Below, one piece after another: positions 7,487 to 19,961 of a stretch of DNA of 64,000 nucleotides; positions within the stretch are counted from its first letter, which is position 1; each line of letters starts with the position of its first letter. The notes below the pieces were generated by a model. That model worked only from the letters and a program-made list of their open reading frames with translations, was not told the origin of the DNA and ran no database searches. Position numbers and translations under genes: made by a program. The stretch is from Scilla litardierei (Eukaryota > Streptophyta > Magnoliopsida > Asparagales > Asparagaceae), in the NCBI GenBank assembly GCA_030789695.1, contig CM061141.1:278325871-278389870 (forward strand), given 5' to 3'.

Positions 7487-9223
7487 ATTGAGCAGCATCT
7501 GGACTCCATCCCTGCTTCACCCAGCACATCGTATCATCCTGCAGAAGAGTACGTCGATCAGGGCTATATCCCTAGTGAGGCCCACTATGATGGTGCTGAG
7601 ACATCTGAGTCTGTACAATACATCCAAGGAGAGGGACGGAATCAATGGCAGTATCCAGCTGCTAGGAATCACCCGAGGTTTTCTTATGGAAACCCAAGTG
7701 GAGGGCTGCAACCTCTGCAATTTCAGAGACCACCACCTCCTCCTCAGCAGCAGCAGCAGCAGCAGCAGAACCATCAGAAGGGCGGATTTAGGCCAGCTGG
7801 GGTTATCAGTTCAACCGGCTGCCTCATCCGAATTATGTGCCAAATCCACCTAAGTCCAGTCTTGAAGCCACGTTCGAGACTTTCATGAGTGGTCAGATCC
7901 GTTTTAATCAGTACACCTCGAACCAGTTCAAAAGTATAAATTCTTCACTTAATGAACTGAGGGGTCAAATGTCGCAGCTCTTGAAGAATCAGGAGAGATT
8001 GCCCCTACAGCCGGAGACAAACCCAAGGGCCCAAGCTAATGCTGTGGTTTCTGTTACCACACGTGGTGGACGGGTAACTAACCCTGTCATGGTCCCGATG
8101 CTAAATAAGGAGAAATTTACTATTGAAGAAGCCGTCGATGATGACGATAGAGAAGAGGCCGCTGAAGAGCCTATTATTATTGAGGAGAAGGCGGATACCC
8201 CACCCGTCATGCCTACTACAACACCACCTCCTGCCGATGCTACAAAGAGTAAAGCTACCCGACGTTCCCCTCCATACCTATAGAGACTAGCCCTAGCCAA
8301 GATGGAGAAGAAATACTCCAAGTTCATGGAGTTATTGAAGGAAATTCAGCTAAATTTCCCATTTATGGACGCCATCACGGAGATCCCGATCTACGCCAAA
8401 TTTTTGAAGGATCTTATCACGGGAAAGAGGAAGTCGAAAGAAATTAAGCTTATGGAGGACTCCACCTCCGTTATTAAAAATCATCTCCCCCGGAAGCTGC
8501 CAGATCCAGGGAGCTTTACCGTGCTGTGCTCCATTGGAGGGAGGCCTATCAGCAGAGCGTTGATTAACTTGGGGGTAGCATCAGTTTGATGCCTCTCTCT
8601 ATTTTCAAGAGACTGCAGCCTGGGAGGGAGCTAGAGCCGACCAGCATGTCCATCCAGCTTGCAGATCATTCCATCACCTATCCGGTGGGTATAGCAAGGG
8701 ATGTCACTCTTCAGATGCCCCAGGATTATGTGTTCCCGTCGACTTTATTATCATGGATATGCCCGAGGGAGGGCGTTTCCAACTTATACTCGGCCGCCCC
8801 TTCATGGCGACGGTCGGTGTTCTGATCGATGTCCGAGAAGGGACCCCCACTCTGAATGTGGGAAATATCGAAGCTGAGTTCCGGCTATGAAAGCCGATGA
8901 GAGAGCATGCTCACGAGGAGAGGGCCAGCTATTTGGAGCTTCTTGAAGACGAAGCCATTGAAGACTTCGCTTCTGAGAGGGTCATGAAGGACCCTGTGAA
9001 AACAGGCATCGACGATGACGGCGACCTAACCAACCACAAAGCGGTCGCCGCATACCTCAGAGTATTGGATGAGGAACTTCCACAACATTCTTCGAACCAT
9101 GAAGAACCGGAGACCTTATGCTACTCAGAGGAGAGCCCTGAATTGAGCGGATACCAGGTACCGCCGGATCTTACCATCGGAAAGAATGACACCCATCTTC
9201 CACGTGCACCAAGCGACCATTAA
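7487..9223 (+). pseudogene. E2 gag-protease remnant
   Basis: Broken gag-protease region read in several frames. The first part (to about 7840) resembles the C-terminal part of Athila-type gag: RNHPRFSYGN, a Pro stretch and a CAG-encoded Gln run near 7745-7770. A frameshift leads to a segment from 7837 with ELRGQMSQLLKNQ and TTRGGR. From 8302 comes KFMELLKEIQLNFPF and the protease region: GGRPISRALINLGVAS, where the catalytic Asp of the usual D-L-G-A-S is Asn, then QLADHSITYPVG after a frameshift near 8586. A stop lies near 8887. The last 109 codons (8897-9223) are an acidic tail with no recognised domain. The N-terminal half of gag is absent because E1 separates it. The polyprotein ends where reverse transcriptase would begin. 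Confidence 0.75.
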
Positions 9224-9236
9224 TAAATCAGAGGGA

Positions 9237-9281
9237 GTCGAGCTCACGACTAAAAACGAGCGCTTATTGGAGGCAACCCAA
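9237..9281 (+). other. AGGCAA hairpin motif (E2)
   Basis: Starts GTCGAGCTCACGAC and ends with ATTGG-AGGCAAC-CCAAT, a 5-bp stem. It lies 14 bp after the gag-protease stop. Compared with E1, both arms changed and pairing is kept. Confidence 0.8.
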
Positions 9282-10131
9282 TTTCTTAGATTTCAGATTT
9301 TCTTTTTTCGATTTCTTATTTTTCATTTCATATTTTAGAGATAAAATATTAAAATCACAAAAAATTTGATGAGTTCATCTTTTCTACAGGTTGGACGTAT
9401 GGGGGCATGCGTATCAACATTATAAACAAAAGGAAGCTGGAGGAGAGCAGCACATCTGAATATTTGAGGAGAAAACAGAGGAAAATGGAGACACAGGAGA
9501 CTCGACCGAGCAGTTCATCTGCTCGGTCGAGCAGTGCTGAGATGAAAGAAAAGGCCAATTGTCACCTACCTTATACGGCCCGAGCATCCACCAGCTCGGT
9601 CCGAGTAGACATCGACACGGTCCGAGCAACCTATTACTCGGTCGAGTACTACAGGCTTTTGGAAAAATGGAGAATTCATCACTCTGACTACACAGCCCGA
9701 GTGGAGTTGGCACGGCCCGAGTAGTGAACAGTCTGACCGAGCAGTTCACTGCTCGGTCGAGCATGCGAGGGAGTATATTTCAGCTCATTTTATTAAATTT
9801 TTCAGATAATTGACTCGGTCGAGCAGCTGCGATGCTCGGACCGAGTCATATTATCATTTCTCGCGGAGTTTGGTTTTTAAACCCAATCCGTTTCGATTTT
9901 TAAACCCAACCCGTTTCGATTTTAACTTCACCGTTAAAATTTTTTAACCTAATCTAAGAAATTTTTACACTCAAAATCCCCCCCGAGCTCCCCATCACTC
10001 CTTACTCGTTCACCCCTGCCGTCCTTCATCACCGCTCCGCCAATTGTGCCGCCGCTCCGCCGCCCATCTCCAGTGAGTCGCCGCCCCACTCTTTTCGTTC
10101 TCTCTCTATCTCTCCATCCCTCCTCTTCCCC
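9282..10131 (+). other. E2 ORF1 leader, part before L1
   Basis: Non-coding. A T-rich run ends TTTCTACAG (about 9380-9388), acceptor-like, as in E1 at 480-492. Then come the palindrome cluster (9501-9846), a TTTTTAAACCC repeat near 9870-9910 and a C-rich segment. The region is interrupted at 10131 by L1 and resumes at 19491. Confidence 0.5.
9501..9846 (+). repeat. Palindrome cluster of E2, leader copy 1
   Basis: Family-specific words GCTCGGTCGAGC, CTCGGACCGAG and CGGCCCGAG repeat at irregular spacing. The same forms recur at 19694-19759 and in E2's LTR (24230-24552). Confidence 0.85.
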
Positions 10132-13100
10132 TGTAACGCCCCGCTTCCCAAAAGACACCGGAAGCGAGAACGTTACACGGCCCGCTTGAACTGGAGCGGT
10201 GAAGCTCGAGTTCAATAAGCGTCTGTGATAAAAACACAGAAAAGGGTCCTTGCATTTGCGTATCAGAACAACCAGAAAACATTTCATTAAATTAAATGGG
10301 CACTTCCAGAATTGTTCGTACAGAAAATAAAACAACAGGGCTTCAGCATGGCCAAAAGAAACTACAACCAAACACTAATCCTACTACAAGGAACTAAACT
10401 AAAACTCAAGGCAATGACGGAAAAGAGACTCTAGTCTTCTGCAGAAAACGTCTCGACGTCTTCGACAACTCTGGCTCTCCAAGTCAGGTGGTACTCAAGC
10501 TCTGAACCTGACATACATCCACAAACATGAATGTATGTCAGCTAGGGGGCTGCAAGAAAAAGTTAGCATCCCAATGCGAAGTATATAACAAGTATATGAG
10601 ATTTAGAAGCATCATTAAATTTAAAAGAAACGACTGCAGCAATTAACATTTAACAATTACAGAGCAGAAAGAAACAATCCTAGCATGCAGTTCTAGTCGA
10701 TGGCAAGTTTAAAGTTAGATTCTCAGAGTTTGTTAGCATTCCAATGTTCACGATGACCAAGTTAGCGTTACAATGACCATGTCAAGAATTCACATCTAAT
10801 CAAGGGTTCTCGCCTTTAGGTCGTGATGAGAAGGTCGTTCCTCTCACGGGGGCTTACCGTGATTGACACTAACCCACCGCGTCGGGTGGTGCTCTTGAGG
10901 AGAGTACCTTTCATACGCCCAGTGGCTGCTCAACCCTAACCCCACCCAAAAGTTTTGCCGGAACACGAGCCGGCCTAGTCGACTCACACGACATCACGAT
11001 ATCACGATTTCGCCTTCGAGGCGCACGATTTCACGATGTCCATAAAGTTAATCATGTCAGGACTCACTGAATTCCATTGTTATCAAAATTAGTGTTTTAT
11101 GGTGACAGTTCTGCAAAGCGGAAGCGGGTCGAACGACCGGTTCCGTAATTTCCAATAATGACGATTTCGTCCTTTTCGTTCAATTTGCTACAGAAACAAC
11201 ATCTTTCTCTAGTTGTTTAAATTGGGGATATATCGTATGATATACCGTTAGATCCCAATTTTCGTCCTAATCATTATGGTGTCACTTTCCTACATTATTT
11301 CACGTCACAATTCCAGGTTATTCAGCAATACATGAAGGCGGTGTAAACGTGCCGAAACTTCTAAAAATCATAACAAATTATATACTTGCCTGAAGCGACG
11401 CGATTTGGGTGTCCGAGCGATCGTAAGTTAGGCACTGACTTATCTGCAAGATCGAATCCGCGATATTAAGCTACAAGTTCTCAACCAATTCAAGAAATAT
11501 TTAATCTAACTAATATCATACCTTATATATCTAATAACATAAATGTCTACTGTTTATTTTTATAAGAACTGACTTGTATGTAAACAACCAAATATAAACG
11601 ACAGTATGTGTAAGTCGATATAAATTAATTATTTCAATTATAGGCTAACTCAAGTGTAACAGTAGGTATAAGGAACTAAGCATATAGTAACAACTTATTA
11701 TAAGGTACTGTTTGCTCATAACTTCGTACTGCATGCTCTATATTATAAGGTACTAACACGAACTGTTATTCACATATTATAACCTAAAGCATTATAATAT
11801 TTTATATCTAACAATCAGCTTACTAACAATCAACTAACTGCTTATTAACAAGCTAATAGATTAACCAGACTAGTTGCTTATGCTAACTGGTATCTAAAAC
11901 TGATATTATAACTACGGCGTACAAGAAAACTTACTTTTTTTAAGTGTTCCCCTTGCCTGCCTTTCAGGTTGGAGACGGCGGCGTGGACATCAGCTTCGAA
12001 GATCGCCGGAAGGTTGATCGGTGAACGGGGAGGGCTGTGGGGGTGTTTGGCTGCGGGATAGGGGAGAGGAGGCCGGTGGGTTGCTGAGAAGAGAGGCCAG
12101 GGGTTTTGGCCTCTAGGGTTTTCGAGTGAAGGTGGGTTGCGGGTTGTTGCGAGATAGGGGCTGTGGTTGCGGATGCGTGGAGAGGAGAAAGGAGGGAAGA
12201 AGGGGCTCGGTCAGCGGCTGTGAGGGTTTGTCGCCGACGGTTTGTGATAGGGTGGAGCTGGGTTCTCTTGCGTGGGCGAGGGTGAGAAAAGAGGCCGCCG
12301 TGTGCGTGGACAGGGGAGGTGCCGGCGTGTGGATCTCAGAGGGGAAAGTAGGAGGAGGCCGAAGGTAGGAAGGTGGCAGCGGCTCTGGTTGCGTGGGTGC
12401 CTGGCTCGTGAAGGCGGCTACTGTTTGGTGTTGGGGAGAAAAATGAAGGAGAAGAGAGAGAGGGCTAGGGCGGCTGTAGCTTTGGTTGAGAAAAATAATA
12501 CCTAGGTTATAAAGTATATAGGGAGTAAAGGCTGATAATGGGAGGGGCCTAGGGTTGTTTCACATAAGAGGAAATATTGGGTTGCTGTGCTTTAGTCCCT
12601 AGGGTTTATAAAAAGTAGGTTGCCTTAGGTTCTATAATAGCCTAGGGTTAGTAAGGAAAATATATAATTGAGATCTCTCCTAAGGTTGCACGTGAGGAGG
12701 CTTGGCTAGTGAGTCCTCATGGGGTTTGTTGTAGGTTGGCTGTATGAAACATTAGCCTAGGGTCTCTTATAAGAATATGGTTTTTTTATTGATGTATTTA
12801 TTTCTCTTGGGTTCAATGGTTGGCTGCTGCTTTGTGTGAGTGGGGTTTTGATTTCTGCCACATGTGTAGGGTACGGTCTAGGGGTAGGTTCACAAGAGGA
12901 AGGCTAGAGTTTTAATAGGAAGTAAGTTTGAAATAGGATTAATGGGATGTAATCAAGGGAAATAAGAGCTAATAAAACCGTTTTTAATCATGGGCTTTAA
13001 TGAGTTTTAATAGGAAACTTGCAAACCTTTAAACAATGTTTAAATTCGAAATACGAATTATGATTCAAAAATTTTAAAACAAATTTTTAAGAAGAGTCCC

Positions 13101-13147
13101 TTTTAAAATAATTTGCTAAAAGAAAAAAAAATAATAATAACAACAAC

Positions 13148-13179
<32 letters not shown>

Positions 13180-13297
13180 GTGTGAAGGACAAAAAAAATG
13201 GATACGGGTACGGTGACAGAAATGTTGGACCACGGATACGGGAAGAAATACACTGGAGAAAATACGGATAGCGTAATGGTGAGAACCGGTCGTTACA
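10132..13297 (-). repeat. L1 LTR, left (3' LTR on the minus strand)
   Basis: 3166 bp, nearly identical to 16325-19485 with scattered substitutions and a few small indels, which indicates a recent insertion. It holds an (AAT)n-type microsatellite at about 13131-13179. Short frames (for example 12126-12368) are duplicated only because the LTR is, and show no domain. Confidence 0.9.
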
Positions 13298-16200
13298 TCC
13301 TACCCACCTTAAAAACGATTCCGCCCTCGGAATCTTATCGGCTATGACACGGGGAAAATATCAGGGTAACGCTCGTATCTCTCTTCTAATGTATACACAC
13401 GATAAATAACCATCATGCCATATCCAAATAGTATTTCTAATATTAACATCAACACCAAAAGTATTACCACCGATAATACAAATCAACGCCAATGCTACTA
13501 GTAGTAACTATACACATACACACGTTACCAATTACGTATTTATACAACATGCTTAACATCATCCTACCAATATAATCCAACCAATATTATACTCGACGAA
13601 TAATGATAATTACTACACAACCACATCAATTTACTAGCTGTGTAAGTATGCCAACACCTCGCACACTCACATCATTATTAATACACAATATATTACCATA
13701 TATCTTATACACTCACAATATTTAATGATATAATACTACATGTCACATAAACATATCACTAATAAGAAATACAATCATTCTTAGTCAATTAACACTTCAA
13801 TTGTACAATCACTTTCACATACCGCATACTACTATATACACATTATAATACATAACACTACACATATATGCATGCATGTAATACCTTACACTATACCCAG
13901 ATTTATATAAACTTTACCCCTAGTACTAGGGTCATAGCAAACTAGGGTCATAGCAATCTACACACCCTAGGATCAAATCCGTCCTCAGAATCCCTTAAAT
14001 AGGCCAACGTATGGGTGAGTGGACTTAAACACTAAGGTCATTCTATCCCAGTCATACATCATAAGGAAACCATATACATCCATTTGCATACACTTACTCA
14101 TGTATCACGCACTTTCAAATATTTATACATACGCTCATTTTACACACATATACATGCTCACACTACTACACGCCTACCTCATATCTATATAGACAATTCA
14201 TATACACACACGCCGGTATTCACAACCATGGTAATTTACATAGGGCTAGTACACTATTACATACACCCATATTCGTAGTCACAAACATACATATATGCAT
14301 ACCTCCTGGTATACACATGCTCACACATCACCCCGTAGGGGTAACACGATAATCCTACCATACATGAAACACACTTATTTATACCATATATATATACACA
14401 CCTATAGCTAACCACATACACATATATTCACATGCACACGTCAAACATACTAACATGTAGGTCACATAATAATCTGTACACATCACTATACGTACACCTA
14501 TTATCATTACACCTAGCATGCACATCACTGTACCATACAATTATAATCATTAACAAGTACGACTAAGGTATATATATACCCTAGTAACTAGCCAAAACTA
14601 ATTCAATCACGCTCAGGTATTCCTATAGTGATATAGCTAATCGCTCGCTTAAGTATAAATATAACACTTACTGCTCTATACTCGTCTAAATACATACCTT
14701 TCACAATTTACCGTACGTACATGCACACACAACAAAATGATTCATCACACTATACTAATATATTAAGGGAAAACACATGTAAACCTAAGTGATACATAGA
14801 GATTCACACGCACGGGCCCACACCCACTATCTATACACATGCACAACAACAAAACTACGATCACTGCTAATGGTCCCACTATACTTATATTAAGGCTGAC
14901 ATAAGCACTCACAAGCACCAATGCGAAAACTAATCAATAATGTTGAATTCAGAGTTGGAAACTGTAATGAATTTATGCTGCGATGGATGGCTCCGGAGGT
15001 GGTATGGGTAAGCGAGTAGTTTGGTTGGGTGGCACAAAATATCTAAGAATAATTAAATAATTATGAAGATAAGGGTATGAGAGGGAAAAAAATAACATCG
15101 TTATAATTTATGTAGGATAGTGAGCATACGGTAGGAATTAAAACGTAAAATGTGATCAGTCAAATAATACGTGAAGAGTAATATGGACATAGTGTCGTAG
15201 TGCTCGTTTTGCAAATGAAAAATAGGCTTGTAAAAGAAAACAGAAAATTTTCTTTCCTTAAAATATTTGAAGACAATGATTTTAAAACTAACACACAGGA
15301 TTTTGAAATTCTATTTAATTTAAGAAAATATTTTAAAGTGTGTATCAATGACCGTTTCGAAATACATTAAAGGAGGTGACATTGGAACTAGCGACTTAGG
15401 AATAAGATTTTTAAAAGTTCATTGCCCGAGGAAAGTAGAGTAGTTAGGTGAAATAGAAGAGAGAAAGATGTATGTGAGGAAATCGTTATAAGATAGTAGT
15501 TAAAGATCGCCTCAAAAGAGTTTCATAATCAAGATTGGGTTTAAATCGACTGAAGTGTAGAGAATTTAAGTAAAAGTTTTCGAAAGGGTTTTAAACTTAG
15601 CGTAAATTCAACAAAAATATCGAAAATACTTTTTAGAAGGTCCCGGATCAGCAGGATGGCGGACCCGAAGATTTTAGGTGAATCGAGGACAAGAATTAGG
15701 TCTGACGATTGAAACGTAAGTACGACCAAGAAGTAACCCCGCGAATACGCTACGATGGCTTTCTACGATCACCAACATGGTAGTGTAATGATTAGGAATT
15801 GGTAACATCTGAAGGAAATAATTATTGGATCGACTGAGGTTTAGCACTAAGGTTCGTCAAAGAACTAGACTGTGATAGGGAAGCCGAGGTGGTGGTTCAT
15901 AGAGGATCAAGGTCGGAATCTTATGGGTCTGGGATGTCTTACGTCTCGAAGTCCACTCATGCAGGAGTCTCAGGTTCGACTTGCACGGTGACGATCGCTA
16001 CGTTCGGTTGGGCCCTAGGTTCGATAAATTTAAGCGATTAACTAATGAATTCAAAAAGGCCTAATAAGGTCAAAGTTGGATGATCAATCGACAGGGTGAC
16101 TCCTAAGATGATAATACTAAGTCGTGACAAGGGTGTCTAACTAACGAGCACAAGCGTCTAACTAACTCTTCCTATCATCCTGACATTGTGTTCCTATCTT

Positions 16201-16324
16201 GCTGAGACAAGGCATTCGAGTAATCTCACGTACGAACTAATTCTGGACGTTTTGGCTAATGAAAAGTGTACTCATTGTTCTGAATTTCGCAGTTGCATGA
16301 CCTGCATGGGCCACCACTAAAACC
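13298..16324 (-). other. L1 internal region, non-coding
   Basis: 3027 bp, AT-rich. The first two thirds are dominated by ATACACAT-like low-complexity sequence. The last third (about 14940-16324) is more complex. Frames are short (up to about 64 codons) and match no retroelement domain on either strand. A possible polypurine tract lies at 13298-13310 on the minus strand. Confidence 0.7.
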
Positions 16325-19300
16325 TGTAACGCCCCGCTTCCCAAAAGACACCGGAAGCGAGAACGTTACACGGCCCGCTTGAACTGGAGCGGTGAAGCTC
16401 GAGTTCAATAAGCGTCTGTGATAAAAACACAGAAAAGGGTCCTTGCATTTGCGTATCAGAACAACCAGAAAAAATTTCATTAAATTAAATGGGCACTTCC
16501 AGAATTGTTCGTACAGAAAATAAAACAACAGGGCCTCAGCATGGCCAAAAGAAACTACAACCAAACACTAATCCTACTACAAGGAACTAAACTAAAACTC
16601 AAGGCAATGACGGAAAAGAGACTCTAGTCTTCTGCAGAAAACGTCTCGACGTCTTGGACAACTCTGGCTCTCCAAGTCAGGTGGTACTCAAGCTTTGAAC
16701 CTGACATACATCCACAAACATGAATGTATGTCAGCTAGGGGGCTGCAAGAAAAAGTTAGCATCCCAATGCGAAGTATATAACAAGTATATGAGATTTAGA
16801 AGCATCATTAAATTTAAAAGAAACGACTGCAGCAATTAACATTTAACAATTACAGAGCAGAAAGAAACAATCCTAGCATGCAGTTCTAGTATATGGCAAG
16901 TTTAAAGTTAGATTCTCAGAGTTTGTTAGCATTCCAATGTTCACGATGACCAAGTTAACGTTACAATGACCATGTCAAGAATTCACATCTAATCTAGGGT
17001 TCTCGCCTTTAGGTCGTGATGAGAAGGTCGTTCCTCTCACGGGGGCTTACCGTGATTGACACTAACCCACCGCGTCGGGTGGTGCTCTTGAGGAGAGTAC
17101 CTTTCATACGCCCAGTGGCCGCTCAACCCTAACCCCACCCAAAAGTTTTGCCGGAACACGAGCCGGCCTAGTCGACTCACACGACATCACGATATCACGA
17201 TTTCGCCTTCGAGGCGCACGATTTCACGATGTCCATAAAGTTAATCATGTCAGGACTCACTGAATTCCATTGTTATCAAAATTAGTGTTTTATGGTGACA
17301 GTTCTGCAAAGCGGAAGCGGGTCGAACGACCGGTTCCGTAATTTCCAATAATGACGATTTCGTCCTTTTCGTTCAATTTGCTACAGAAACAACATCTTTC
17401 TCTAGTTGTTTAAATTGGGGATATATCGTATGATATACCGTTAGATCCCAATTTTCGTCCTAATCATTATGGTGTCACTTTCCTACATTATTTCACGTCA
17501 CAATTCCAGGTTATTCAGCAATACATGAAGGCGGTGTAAACGTGCCGAAACTTCTAAAAATCATAACAAATTATATACTTGCCTGAAGCGACGCGATTTG
17601 GGTGTCCGAGCGATCGTAAGTTAGGCACTGACTTATCTGCAAGATCGAATCCGCGATATTAAGCTACAAGTTCTCAACCAATTCAAGAAATATTTAATCT
17701 AACTAATATCATACCTTATATATCTAATAACATAAATGTCTACTGTTTATTTTTATAAGAACTGACTTGTATGTAAACAACCAAATATAAACGACAGTAT
17801 GTGTAAGTCGATATAAATTAATTATTTCAAGTATAGGCTAACTCAAGTGTAACAGTAGGTATAAGGAACTAAGCATATAGTAACAACTTATTATAAGGTA
17901 CTGTTTGCTCATAACTTCGTACTGCATGCTCTATATTATAAGGTACCAACACGAACTGTTATTCACATATTATAACCTAAATCATTATAATATTTTATAT
18001 CTAACAATCAGCTTACTAACAATCAACTAACTGCTTATTAACAAGCTAATAGATTAACCATACTAGTTGCTTATGCTAACTGGTATCTAAAACTGATATT
18101 ATAACTACGGCGTACAAGAAAACTTACTTTTTTTAAGTGTTCCCCTTGCGTGCCTTTCAGGTTGGAGACGGCGGCGTGGACATCAGCTTCGAAGATCGCC
18201 GGAAGGTTGATCGGTGAACGGGGAGGGCTGTAGGGGTGTTTGGCTGCGGGATAGGGGAGAGGAGGCCGGTGGGTTGCTGAGAAGAGAGGCCAGGGGTTCT
18301 GGCCTCTAGGGTTTTCGAGTGAAGGTGGGTTGCGGGTTGTTGCGAGATAGGGGCTGTGGTTGCGGATGCGTGGAGAGGAGAAAGGAGGGAAGAAGGGGCT
18401 CGGTCAGCGGCTGTGAGGGTTTGTCGCCGGCGGTTTGTGATAGGGTGGAGCTGGGTTCTCTTGCGTGGGCGAGGGTGAGAAAAGAGGCCGCCGTGTGCGT
18501 GGACAGGGGAGGTGCCGGCGTGTGGATCTCAGAGGGGAAAGGAGGAGGAGGCCGAAGGTAGGAAGGTGGCAGCGGCTCTGGTTGCGTGGGTGCCTGGCTC
18601 GTGAAGGCGGCTACTGTTTGGTGTTGGGGAGAAAAACGAAGGAGAAGAGTGAGAGGGCTAGGGCGGCTGTAGCTTTGGTTGAGAAAAATAATACCTAGGT
18701 TATAAAGTATATAGGGAGTAAAGGCTGATAATGGGAGGGGCCTAGGGTTGTTTTACATAAGAGGAAATATTGGGTTGCTGTGCTTTAGTCCCTAGGGTTT
18801 ATAAAAAGTAGGTTGCCTTAGGTTCTATAATAGCCTAGGGTTAGTAAGGAAAATATATAATTGAGATCTCTCCTAAGGTTGCACGTGAGGAGGCTTGGCT
18901 AGTGAGTCCTCATGGGGTTTGTTGTAGGTTGACTGTATGAAACATTAGCCTAGGGTCTCTTATAAGAATAGGGTTTTTTTATTGATTTATTTATTTCTCT
19001 TGGGTTCAATGGTTGGCTGCTGCTTTGTGTGAGTGGGGTTTTGATTTCGGCCACATGTGTAGGGTACGGTCTAGGGGTAGGTTCACAAGAGGAAGGCTAG
19101 AGTTATAATAGGAAGTAATTTTGAAATAGGATTAATGGGATGTAATCAAGGGACATAAGAGCTAATAAAACCGTTTTTAATCATGGGCTTTAATGAGTTT
19201 TAATAGGAAACTTGCAAACCTTTAAACAATGTTTAAATTCGAAATACGAATTTTGATTCAAAAATTTTAAAACAAATTTTTAAGAAGAGTCCCTTTTAAA

Positions 19301-19334
19301 ATAATTTGCTAAAAGAAAAAAAAATAATAATAAC

Positions 19335-19366
<32 letters not shown>

Positions 19367-19485
19367 GTGTGAAGGACAAAAAAAAATGGATACGGGTACG
19401 GTGACAGAAATGTTGGACCACGGATACGGGAAGAAATACACGGGAGAAAATACGGATAGCGTAATGGTGAGAACCGGTCGTTACA
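16325..19485 (-). repeat. L1 LTR, right (5' LTR on the minus strand)
   Basis: 3161 bp, starting TGTAACGCCCC and ending GGTCGTTACA in plus orientation, followed by the target duplication TCCCC. The trinucleotide run at 19324-19365 is shorter than in the left copy, as expected for an unstable microsatellite. Confidence 0.9.
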
Positions 19486-19693
19486 TCCCCCCGACTCCAT
19501 CTTCTTTTCTAGTCGGCGGCACCGTCGATGGCTCCACTGCCCCCGACGGCGCCGCCCTTCCTACCACCCAGAATTCTCCCCCTCCGCCATTTAAACCCAA
19601 CCCCCAACCCTCCACCCCCCCTCTCTATCAGCACCCGCCAAAAATCCCCCCTCCGATCGTCTGTGCCCTAGGACACGGATCAAGCACAATTGT

Positions 19694-19759
19694 GCTCGGT
19701 CAGTCCTTCCCACCGAGCAGCACGACTCGGACCGAGCAGTAGTACTACTCGGTCGAGCA
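19694..19759 (+). repeat. Palindrome cluster of E2, leader copy 2
   Basis: CTCGGACCGAG (19727-19737) and CTCGGTCGAGC, with partial copies, lie between the end of L1 and ORF1. They continue the cluster interrupted by L1. Confidence 0.75.
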
Positions 19760-19961
19760 TCCCAAGTTTTGCATGTCCCCATTTTTATTGCCTCATTCTG
19801 ACGTTTTGATCACCTCTATTTTCAGGTACTCCCCGATTACGTCAGCATCTGCTGTCAGGACTAGCTTGGGGGATCTTTTGGGCACTCGCATCGCTCGCAC
19901 ATACGGTACACTCGTTTCTTTATTTATTTTTATACCATATCATCGTATTACCATCGATACG

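Larger units (their letters stand above)
10132..19485 (-). mobile_element. L1: large LTR element without coding capacity (LARD-like)
   Basis: Two near-identical LTRs of 3166 and 3161 bp flank a 3027-bp internal region. The target duplication TCCCC is exact (10127-10131 and 19486-19490). LTR ends are TGTAACG...CGTTACA, a 7-bp inverted repeat. The left inner edge, read on the minus strand, is AAGGTGGGTAGGA, a purine tract placed like a polypurine tract. The minus strand is therefore the likely sense strand and the right LTR the 5' LTR. I could not find a convincing primer site at the right inner edge. No gag or pol domain is visible. Large LTRs with a non-coding interior fit the LARD class; the ends resemble Tekay/Del-type Gypsy elements, which may have supplied the proteins. 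Confidence 0.85.

Noticed and set aside
12126..12505. Arg/Gly-rich frames in L1, repeated at 18319-18698
   Set aside because: They are duplicated only because the LTR is. They have no domain and overlap in several frames of a G-rich stretch.
13298..16324. gag or pol remnants in the L1 interior
   Set aside because: No zinc knuckle, D-S/T-G, Y-x-D-D or integrase signature in frames on either strand.
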